A stretch of 27,776 bases of DNA from a virus. Positions within the stretch are counted from its first letter, which is position 1, and each line of letters starts with the position of its first letter. The position numbers were made by a program, and so were the translations under genes. The stretch is taken from the IMG/VR virus record IMGVR_UViG_3300005830_000032, positions 1 to 27,776 of that record, one strand, 5' to 3'. Shown here one piece after another: positions 22,440-27,622 of this stretch. The notes under the pieces are model-generated. The model was given only the letters and a program-made list of their open reading frames with translations, searched no databases and was not told the DNA's origin.

Positions 22440-22664
22440 ATGCAAGCGATCCTAGTAGTCGAGCGAACGGTACTACCGACCGCGAAGTGCGGTATCTACT
22501 CTGCGCGTGTAGCCTTCCGCAACGGTGCCGCGCCCTGGTACGCGTTGGGCATCTCCGGGCTGGCCGATCCGCTTGACGCTATCGCGCAAGCGCGAACGGT
22601 ACTCTACGCGGCGGGCGAGCGCGACGCCTACTCGCTGCCGGTGCAGTTTCGGCGCTTCGCCTAG
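22440..22664 (+). CDS. First early gene, small hypothetical protein
   Basis: This is a 74-residue protein starting MQAILVVERTVLPTAKCGIY, with GCGAGG four nt upstream of the ATG. It has a mixed alpha/beta look (YSARVAFRNGAAPWYALGIS, then an ARTVLYAAGERD helix) and no known motif. As the first gene after the divergent control region it should be among the earliest expressed, where phages often place host-takeover or anti-defence proteins. That is inference from position. Its stop codon lies within a 16-bp palindrome (22661-22676). Confidence 0.72.
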   Translation: MQAILVVERTVLPTAKCGIYSARVAFRNGAAPWYALGISGLADPLDAIAQARTVLYAAGERDAYSLPVQFRRFA

Positions 22665-22676
22665 AGTGCACTCTAG
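22661..22676. promoter_or_regulatory. Perfect 16-bp palindrome CTAGAGTGCACTCTAG
   Basis: The palindrome covers the stop codon of the first early gene. A related site, TAGAATGCACTCTC, follows at 22711-22724, matching 12 of 14 bases of the palindrome's core. The two copies flank a 12-bp hairpin. This looks like a paired operator for a dimeric regulator. Confidence 0.6.
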
Positions 22677-22677
22677 C

Positions 22678-22709
22678 CTACACGTTACGGTTGGCGTCGT
22701 AGCGTGTAG
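22678..22709 (+). terminator. Strong hairpin between early genes (attenuator or processing site)
   Basis: CTACACGTTACG (22678-22689) pairs with CGTAGCGTGTAG (22698-22709) over 12 pairs including one G-T wobble, closing an 8-base loop. No T-run follows. It may reduce readthrough from the first early gene into the GP88-like gene, protect an RNA end, or act as a DNA cruciform. The terminator type is a best guess. Confidence 0.45.
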
Positions 22710-22749
22710 CATAGAATGCACTCTCACTCACTCACAAACGAGGCTCACA

Positions 22750-23502
22750 ATGGCAACTAGATACGCTGATGCGGTCAAAGCGGTAGGTGGTCTATCCAGA
22801 CCAAGCAAGATGCCCACGCTCTCGTGGAGCACACCCCCCGCGTTAACGTGCGGCACCGGTAGCAAGCTCGCGGTCAACACGGAGACTATTTGCGGCAGCT
22901 GCTACGCTCGAAAGGGTTTCTATGCGATGCCCGACACTGTGCGAGCAATGGCGCGGCGCGAGCGTGTACTGCGCGAGGCACTGGCCGATGCGGAACGGGG
23001 CGCGCAATTCGTGAGCAACTTCGTAACCATCATTCGTGAACGCCTTGCGCGAACGGCGCGCCTAATCGCTCGCACCGGCGCTCCGGGACGCGACGACGGT
23101 CGCGCGTTCCGCTGGCATGACGCCGGAGACGTTGTGAGCCTCGCTCACCTGCGCATGATCTGCGCTATCGCGGAGGCTACGCCCGAAGTTGCATATTGGC
23201 TGCCTACGAAAGAGGCTGGTATCGTGCGCGCGTATCTGGAAACGGGCGCGCAGTTTCCTAGTAACTTGCGCGTGCGCTTGAGCGTGCCGCGGCTGAATCG
23301 AGGCGTCCCGCCAGCGTATGCGAGGCTCGCTGCACTGTCACCGCAAGTTACTTTCGCGGCCGCTCACAGCAATACCGATCAAGCGCACTTGTGGCGCAAC
23401 GGCGGCAGCTTCGCGGAGTGCGGCGCGCCTGCTAACGACGGTGAGTGCGGCGCGTGCCGCGCATGCTGGACGCGCGACGAAGTTTCCTATAACCTGCACT
23501 GA
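22750..23502 (+). CDS. GP88-like phage protein
   Basis: This is a 250-residue protein starting MATRYADAVKAVGGLSRPSK, with CGAGG six nt before the ATG. The conserved-looking N-terminus is MPTLSWSTPPALTCGTGSKL followed by ICGSCYARKGFY (Cys 34, 48, 51). FRWHDAGDVVS is at about 120-130 and YWLPTKE near 149-155. A C-terminal cysteine cluster, ECGAPANDGECGACRACW, adds Cys 224, 233, 236 and 239. The pattern of Trp-Ser-x-Pro, Cys-x-x-Cys-Tyr-Ala, Asp-Gly/Ser-Gly-Asp and Pro-Thr-Lys matches what I recall of the Gene 88 family of mycobacteriophages. Its biochemistry is not established. The cysteines suggest metal binding. A longer upstream start is rejected because it crosses the hairpin. Confidence 0.75.
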   Translation: MATRYADAVKAVGGLSRPSKMPTLSWSTPPALTCGTGSKLAVNTETICGSCYARKGFYAMPDTVRAMARRERVLREALADAERGAQFVSNFVTIIRERLARTARLIARTGAPGRDDGRAFRWHDAGDVVSLAHLRMICAIAEATPEVAYWLPTKEAGIVRAYLETGAQFPSNLRVRLSVPRLNRGVPPAYARLAALSPQVTFAAAHSNTDQAHLWRNGGSFAECGAPANDGECGACRACWTRDEVSYNLH

Positions 23503-23518
23503 AGAAAGCGAGGCAACT

Positions 23519-23755
23519 ATGCGGCAACATAGGTGCGATTACTGCGAGGCGAGACTGACAGTTTCTGGCCACTGCCGCGAGAATTGCGCGGGCGAGCGTA
23601 GGCTTGCTCGGCGCGAGATGCGGGAAGAGGCGCAAGAGGCGAGCAAGTGGGCCAGCGAGCACGCGATAGCGGTGCGCCCCGAGCGTAGGCAAATGGTGCG
23701 CAGTGCACGCGCCGGTCATGGTAGGAGGCTTGCCGATGCGCTGCGCAATCTGTAA
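23519..23755 (+). CDS. Small zinc-finger-like protein
   Basis: This is a 78-residue protein starting MRQHRCDYCEARLTVSGHCR, with GCGAGG five nt upstream. Cys 6, Cys 9, His 18, Cys 19 and Cys 23 fit a compact zinc site (CDYC, then HCRENC). The rest is a very basic helix (ERRLARREMREEAQEASKW, RRLADALRNL). A nucleic-acid-binding or regulatory role is plausible from charge and zinc motif. It overlaps the next gene by 20 nt. Confidence 0.72.
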   Translation: MRQHRCDYCEARLTVSGHCRENCAGERRLARREMREEAQEASKWASEHAIAVRPERRQMVRSARAGHGRRLADALRNL

Positions 23756-23987
23756 GCGCGAGAGCGAGCAGCTAGTGTGCAACTCCTGGCGTTGTCAGGC
23801 GCACGCGAGGCGCTTCAAAGAGGCGCGAGCCGCAGCTGAAGCGCGCATGTGGCGCGAGCACACGGAGCGAGTCGAGGCTGAACGAAGGGCGATGAACGCT
23901 GAATGGAAAAAGAGGGGCGAGCGGCGAACGGAACCCCGCGAAGGGTTCAACGCGGCCGCCGACGAATTGCTGGCGCGCTTCAAGTGA
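23736..23987 (+). CDS. Small Cys-rich, charged-helix protein
   Basis: This is an 83-residue protein. The ATG at 23736 giving MRCAICKRESEQLVCNSWRC is preferred because TAGGAGG lies seven nt upstream, stronger than at earlier in-frame ATGs. The cysteines CAIC and CNSWRCQAH form a zinc-knuckle-like N-terminus. A long charged helix (ARRFKEARAAAEARMWREH and on) follows. It resembles the preceding gene in build, so the two may be diverged relatives. The stop codon lies in the conserved dyad element of the next unit. Confidence 0.75.
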   Translation: MRCAICKRESEQLVCNSWRCQAHARRFKEARAAAEARMWREHTERVEAERRAMNAEWKKRGERRTEPREGFNAAADELLARFK

Positions 23988-24025
23988 CACACTTTGCGGC
24001 GAGAAGTGGCAAAGTTTGTCACACT
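23984..24025 (+). promoter_or_regulatory. Conserved dyad element, copy 2
   Basis: This copy matches copy 1 at 34 of 42 positions without gaps and has TTGCGGCG plus GTGGCAA-AGT-TTGTCAC (24006-24022, one mismatch in the dyad). The outer arms CACTT/AAGTG pair as well. Its dyad centre is 48 nt upstream of the GG of the sigma-54-like promoter, as in copy 1. Confidence 0.72.
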
Positions 24026-24059
24026 TGCCGGTCAAGGGGCCACCAGGGCCGTCGAGAGC

Positions 24060-24076
24060 CTGGCACGGCGATTGCA
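24060..24076 (+). promoter_or_regulatory. Sigma-54 (-24/-12) promoter, perfect consensus
   Basis: CTGGCACGGCGATTGCA matches the published consensus YTGGCACGRNNNTTGCW at every defined position. GG is at 24062 and GC at 24074, the required 12 nt apart. The implied transcription start is near 24087, 40 nt before the DUF932 gene ATG. RpoN-type promoters need an ATP-driven activator bound upstream. The conserved dyad centred 73 nt before that start is the natural candidate site. Confidence 0.72.
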
Positions 24077-24126
24077 GAACATCAGGGCACACACAACACG
24101 CGGCACGAGCCGCAAAGAGGCAAAAG

Positions 24127-25059
24127 ATGAGCAAGGGCAAATCGATCTTCGACCGCATCGGACACGGCGCGCAGAATGCGCAAGAGGGCCTGCGCGTAGC
24201 TGGCATGGATTACCTAGTGAAACGCGTGCAGCTGCAAGGCGATGGCGGCAACGGGGTGCAGGACGTGCGCGGTGCTTTCGGACTCTTCACCAGCAAAGGC
24301 ACGTTCCTGAAGAATGCGGTGGGCGACGAGTACCGAGTGGTGCAGCATGCAGAACAGATGCAAGTTGTGGATAACCTCGTGGCGCAGGGCAAGTGCAGTC
24401 TGCGCACCGTCGGGGCACTGTCCGAGCGGACGGCTTTCGCGTGGGCCGACCTGCCGATTGTCACCGAAGTGCGGCCGGGCGACCCGGTGCAATGGGGCAT
24501 GCTGATGACCAGCAGCCACGGGGCCACGGCGAATCACGCGTTTCTGATGGCGGAGCGCCTTCGCTGCGTCAACATGATGCCGCGGCTCAACCGAGGCAAC
24601 TTCGCGGGCGTCAAGGTGACGCTGCGCCACTCCGGCGACGTGCAGCACAAGCTCTCAAAGGTGCAGGCCCTGCTGAACGCCGCGCTCGCCGAGGCCAACG
24701 TGGAAGCCGCACTTTGGCGCAATCTGGTGGAGCGGAAGATCGACCGCAAAGATGCGCGCAAGGTGATCGAACAGTGGCTGGGCGTCGAGGAGGCGCGCGA
24801 GGCGAATAACGACCGCAAGGTCGCGGACTTGCTGTCCGATGCCACGTTGATCGAGAAGTGCGTCGAGTTCAGCCCCGGCAACACGGGCGACAGCAGCCTC
24901 TGGGAGCTTCTCAACGGCATGACCTACTTCCTCGATCATCAGCAACAGCGACACAAGCGCGCGGTCGCGGCGGCACAGCGTTTCGCTGCGTCGGCGGTCG
25001 ATGGCGTGCTGGCGAAGCGCCGGGAGCGCGCGCTGGACCTCGTGAAGGCGCGAGCCTAA
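24127..25059 (+). CDS. DUF932 phage/plasmid-like protein
   Basis: This is a 310-residue protein starting MSKGKSIFDRIGHGAQNAQE, with GAGG six nt upstream. It contains features I associate with the DUF932 (TIGR03299-type) family: residues about 80-90 reading VVQHAEQMQVVDNLV, GKCSLRTVGALSERTAFAWA, LMTSSHGATANHAF, RLRCVNMMPRLN and VTLRHSGDVQHKLSKVQALL. The C-terminal third is helical. The family is widespread in phages and plasmids with unknown function, possibly linked to DNA metabolism. The gene follows the perfect sigma-54-type promoter. An ATG 37 codons upstream lies before the predicted transcript start and is rejected. Confidence 0.82.
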   Translation: MSKGKSIFDRIGHGAQNAQEGLRVAGMDYLVKRVQLQGDGGNGVQDVRGAFGLFTSKGTFLKNAVGDEYRVVQHAEQMQVVDNLVAQGKCSLRTVGALSERTAFAWADLPIVTEVRPGDPVQWGMLMTSSHGATANHAFLMAERLRCVNMMPRLNRGNFAGVKVTLRHSGDVQHKLSKVQALLNAALAEANVEAALWRNLVERKIDRKDARKVIEQWLGVEEAREANNDRKVADLLSDATLIEKCVEFSPGNTGDSSLWELLNGMTYFLDHQQQRHKRAVAAAQRFAASAVDGVLAKRRERALDLVKARA

Positions 25060-25139
25060 CGGCTCTCTCACAGGCTCGGCGCTGGAGGGCGTCGGGCCGA
25101 TGAGCGAATCTGGCTCTCACACACACAGGAGCAACTAAC

Positions 25140-25745
25140 GTGCACAACAAGGAAAGAGCAGCAGCAATGGACGATGCGGCATTCAAGGCCCAGCAGGCCG
25201 TGAGCGAGCTGCGGGCGCTGGTAATCGAGCACCACGAAGAAGTGCGAGCGGCGGATGATCCGAACCGCGGCCGCGGGCCGAAGCCAGTGTGCGAGGAAGT
25301 GGCCGCATTCTTGGAGTTTCTGAAAACCGAGTGCCCGCATCCGCCTCCGGGGCGCGAGGGACAGACTTGGCAATGGATGGCCGATGGCCGTGGGCTCGGT
25401 TCGCGGGTTGCTGCGCTGAAGCGGATGCTGAACGCCGAGGGCGTCGCGTCGATTGATCGCTTCCGGGCGCGATTCGTGCTGACGGTGTTTTACAAGGGCA
25501 TCGCAAGTGCTGCGGTGCCGTCGGGCAAGCCGCCGGTCAAGCTGGTGGTCAAAAGGACGGCCAAGGTGGAGCGATTCGATGACTTCAAAAACGAAAGGTG
25601 CCCGTTTCTTGCCGGTGACTGGAAGTGGGCCGCGATGGGTGCGGTCGATGGCGGCAGGCACAGGGCGCTGGTGAAATACTTGGAATTGCAGCCCGAGGGC
25701 AAGCATGCCAAACGCTGCAAGATCACGCTCGAAATGATGAAGTAA
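25140..25745 (+). CDS. Hypothetical early protein
   Basis: This is a 201-residue protein with a GTG start (MHNKERAAAMDDAAFKAQQA) and AGGAG eight nt upstream. An internal ATG at codon 10 lacks a good site. Residues 10-45 are helical. The centre reads GREGQTWQWMADGRGLGSRV and VASIDRFRARFVLTVFYKGI, and the C-terminal third is basic (PPVKLVVKRTAKVERFDDF, HAKRCKITLEMMK). The gene sits 80 nt after DUF932 behind a CACACACA leader. No family or active site is recognised. A DNA- or RNA-binding role is possible from charge. Confidence 0.72.
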   Translation: MHNKERAAAMDDAAFKAQQAVSELRALVIEHHEEVRAADDPNRGRGPKPVCEEVAAFLEFLKTECPHPPPGREGQTWQWMADGRGLGSRVAALKRMLNAEGVASIDRFRARFVLTVFYKGIASAAVPSGKPPVKLVVKRTAKVERFDDFKNERCPFLAGDWKWAAMGAVDGGRHRALVKYLELQPEGKHAKRCKITLEMMK

Positions 25746-25757
25746 GCTGCGTCACCA

Positions 25758-25784
25758 ACACACACAACACACACACACACACAC
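25758..25784 (+). repeat. CA-dinucleotide microsatellite before the kinase-like gene
   Basis: Two AC runs (25758-25766 and 25767-25784) are broken by a single extra A and abut TGGAG, the ribosome site of the next gene. CA-rich leaders stay unpaired and can boost translation. The repeat is also prone to slippage. Confidence 0.9.
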
Positions 25785-25797
25785 TGGAGTTACTGAC

Positions 25798-26487
25798 ATG
25801 TTGACGATTGACAGCAAGCTGCCCAAATACTTCGACGCGAACGGTGCTGCGGCGGTGTACTGGCGCCTCGGCAAACACTTTGGGCTGAAGGCCTACGATA
25901 CCGAGGAAGCGCGCGACGAGAGCTACTCGCTCCAGCAGCTGCTGGCGCGGCACAGCGCGGCACCGGCGCTGGTGGGCCGGTTCAACGCGACCAATCCGGG
26001 CCACCGGTTTTGCTTGATCACCGAGCACGCGTCATCGCTCGGCTCGGACGTGCAGGACCAAAAGGTCTACATGAAGCTTCACCAGAAGCTGAAGAAGGCG
26101 GTGTTGCGCGTGTTCGATGCGGATTGGGCTGATGCGCACGCGGGTAACTGGGGCCTCATGGACGATGACTTGGAGCGCCCAGTGATCATCGACTTCTCGT
26201 GGCACTCGTTCGGGGTCCGCGCCAAGAGGGTCGCAAAGGAAGCGGCGCCGATTGCGACGGCGTGCCTCGACAAGCGGGAAATTGAGAACTTCATCAGCTT
26301 CGGGCTCGCCGACGCGGGCCTGCGCAAGCACGGGGTGCTCGCTGCCGACGCGCCTGCGCTGGTACAGGACCTTGTGGCGGCGGTGCCCGTGTTGCGGGCC
26401 GATCCGGTGATCGCACAATGCGTCAACCAAAAGGTGGTGATCCCTGCCGGGTGGGCCGAGGTCGCGCCGAAGCGAAGGCGCCGCTAG
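25798..26487 (+). CDS. Kinase-fold protein (phosphotransferase-like), early gene
   Basis: This is a 229-residue protein starting MLTIDSKLPKYFDANGAAAV, with TGGAG eight nt upstream. It has a plausible full set of protein-kinase-like motifs in order. A beta-hairpin leads to the lysine strand GLKAY (Lys 31), then a Glu-rich helix (EEARDESYSLQQLL, Glu 37 or 41). A hinge-like LITEH follows at 73-77. The catalytic loop is DAHAGNWG with Asp 112 and Asn 117, and the metal-binding IIDFS has Asp 132. The DxHxGN form resembles aminoglycoside-phosphotransferase and RIO-like kinases. The C-terminal lobe is helical and ends PKRRRR. Phage early kinases, such as T7 0.7, modify host proteins. A similar job here is inferred. 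Confidence 0.78.
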   Translation: MLTIDSKLPKYFDANGAAAVYWRLGKHFGLKAYDTEEARDESYSLQQLLARHSAAPALVGRFNATNPGHRFCLITEHASSLGSDVQDQKVYMKLHQKLKKAVLRVFDADWADAHAGNWGLMDDDLERPVIIDFSWHSFGVRAKRVAKEAAPIATACLDKREIENFISFGLADAGLRKHGVLAADAPALVQDLVAAVPVLRADPVIAQCVNQKVVIPAGWAEVAPKRRRR

Positions 26488-26594
26488 TGCGGTGTCCGAG
26501 GTGCCGGAGGGGTACCTTACGCCGCTCGGTTCGATGGGCCAGGGTGTTCTACTGCAAAGTGTGCAAGGCAGTCTGCACAGGGAGGCCACGGTGA
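26487..26594 (+). CDS. 35-residue zinc-ribbon protein
   Basis: The GTG start shares its G with the kinase gene's TAG (TAGTG), and its TGA overlaps the next ATG (TGATG). It is therefore coupled on both sides. The chain is MRCPRCRRGTLRRSVRWARV and then FYCKVCKAVCTGRPR. CPRC (residues 3-6) and CKVC (23-26) form a four-cysteine zinc ribbon in a very basic protein. AAGG lies eight nt upstream of the GTG. Its size and motif are those of a mini zinc ribbon. Binding partner unknown. Confidence 0.7.
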   Translation: MRCPRCRRGTLRRSVRWARVFYCKVCKAVCTGRPR

Positions 26595-26836
26595 TGATCG
26601 AAGGCGCTTACACGAAGCGGGAGCAGCCGGAGCTATGCCTGCGCTGTGGCCTGCGACGCCCGCGGAACTTCGCGACGTGGACGGTGATCTGTCTGCGGTG
26701 TGCGCGCTCTATCGCGTGGCAATTCAAGCTACGGGCGCGCGCGCTTCGCTTCCAGGCGACCGGCGACCCCGATGACCAGCGCGAAGACGAGGGCGCCTGC
26801 GGGCCATGCGAGCGCCTCACGGATGACGTGGGCTGA
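26594..26836 (+). CDS. Zinc-ribbon protein
   Basis: This is an 80-residue protein starting MIEGAYTKREQPELCLRCGL, with GGGAGG eight nt upstream. The alternative start GTG three bases earlier is also possible. CLRC (residues 15-18) and CLRC (33-36) form a zinc ribbon. The C-terminal half is charged and holds CGPC near residue 67. It follows the 35-residue zinc ribbon by a TGATG overlap, so the two form a coupled pair. The last 108 nt overlap tail-to-tail with a minus-strand membrane gene, which is unusual, and the C-terminus should be treated with caution. Confidence 0.65.
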   Translation: MIEGAYTKREQPELCLRCGLRRPRNFATWTVICLRCARSIAWQFKLRARALRFQATGDPDDQREDEGACGPCERLTDDVG

Positions 26837-26989
26837 CCAATGAAAGTGCGGATGCTGCACAAACTCGCGGATCGCGCCGAGGGCTGCTACCGTTGCCAGT
26901 GTGTGTGCAGCGGACAGTCGAGGCCAGCGAGCCAGGGCGGCCGCAATGCCCACGCCTCCGAGGAAGTGCAGAAGCTCGTCAACAGTCAC
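26729..26989 (-). CDS. Small multi-pass membrane protein
   Basis: This is an 86-residue protein with a GTG start (MTVDELLHFLGGVGIAAALA), three nt after the TAA of the HNH gene. Three hydrophobic segments are visible at about residues 6-22, 28-44 and 60-80 (REALAWPAGALVFALVIGV). The N-terminal DELLHFLGG and central AIREFV resemble small phage membrane proteins of unclear role, including some holin candidates. The ribosome site is weak, so expression may depend on coupling to the upstream gene. It converges with the early plus-strand genes. Confidence 0.65.
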   Translation of the reverse strand: MTVDELLHFLGGVGIAAALARWPRLSAAHTLATVAALGAIREFVQHPHFHWSAHVIREALAWPAGALVFALVIGVAGRLEAKRARP

Positions 26990-26992
26990 AGC

Positions 26993-27622
26993 TTACCCAA
27001 GCTCCGCGCGAGCGAGCGGGCCCGGCTGGGCGATGCGGCGAGCACCGCGCGAGAGGTTGCACGGGGGGCACGCGAGGGCAAGGTTGCCTTCACAGTGTTC
27101 GCCGCCTACAGCCAGTGGCTGGAGGTGATCTAGGTGCGCAGTCGAGTCGATGGTGGCATCGCAGTGAAAGCACACGCCACTCTGGAGCCACATGAGCACG
27201 GCGCGAATGTCGGTGCGGACGGGCTCGACGGTGGCGCCCCTCTTGATGGCACGGCGCTTGGCCTTGAGCACGCGAATCTTGTCGGGGTTGGCCTCGCGGT
27301 AGGCGGCTTGCTTGGCGCGAATCTTGTCGGGGTTGGCGGCGCGGTAGGCGGCGTTCGTGGCGCGAACCTTGTCGGGGTTGGCAGCGTAGTAGGCGGCCTT
27401 CGCGGCGCGAAGCTTGTCAAGGTTGGCGGCGCGGTAGGTGGCCCTTGCGGCGCGAATCTTGTCGGGGTTGGCGGCGCTCCAGGCGGCTCGCTGGGCGTTG
27501 AGCTTCTCGCGGTTGGCGGCGCGGTAGGCACTCTTCCGGGCGAGAATCTTGTCACGGTTGGCGGCGCGGTAGGCGGCGTTCCTGACGCAAGCCTTCTCCC
27601 GACGCTCCTCCGCGGTCAACAT
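26993..27622 (-). CDS. HNH endonuclease with tandem N-terminal repeats
   Basis: This is a 209-residue protein starting MLTAEERREKACVRNAAYRA. Residues 17-121 are seven copies of a 15-residue unit, A-Y-x-A-A-N-P-D-K-I-R-A-x-x-A. The C-terminal domain is a zinc HNH nuclease: CFHC (Cys 151, 154), HLDHLQPL (163-170), GGEH (His 176), Asn 180 and CPPCNLSRG (Cys 185, 188). HNH enzymes cut DNA, either as homing enzymes or with terminases during packaging. The basic amphipathic repeats probably grip DNA. The ATG directly abuts the preceding TAG, with GAGGAA upstream. It lies far from the terminase genes, which favours a free-standing homing type. Confidence 0.88.
   Translation of the reverse strand: MLTAEERREKACVRNAAYRAANRDKILARKSAYRAANREKLNAQRAAWSAANPDKIRAARATYRAANLDKLRAAKAAYYAANPDKVRATNAAYRAANPDKIRAKQAAYREANPDKIRVLKAKRRAIKRGATVEPVRTDIRAVLMWLQSGVCFHCDATIDSTAHLDHLQPLAVGGEHCEGNLALACPPCNLSRGARRIAQPGPLARAELG
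27260..27574 (-). repeat. Seven tandem 45-bp units within the HNH gene
   Basis: Each unit encodes 15 residues of the form AYRAANPDKIRAxxA. On the plus strand the array appears as spaced copies of CTTGTCGGGGTTGGC. All units keep frame and length while the last three residues vary. This is a coding repeat, not a CRISPR array. Confidence 0.92.

Noticed and set aside
25060-25139. GG/GC pairs 12 nt apart before the gene at 25140, as a third sigma-54-like element
   Set aside because: Only the GG and GC pairs match; the flanking bases do not fit and there is no upstream dyad.
27260-27574. Regularly spaced direct repeats resembling a CRISPR array
   Set aside because: The 45-bp period is an in-frame coding repeat of the HNH gene with no unique spacers.
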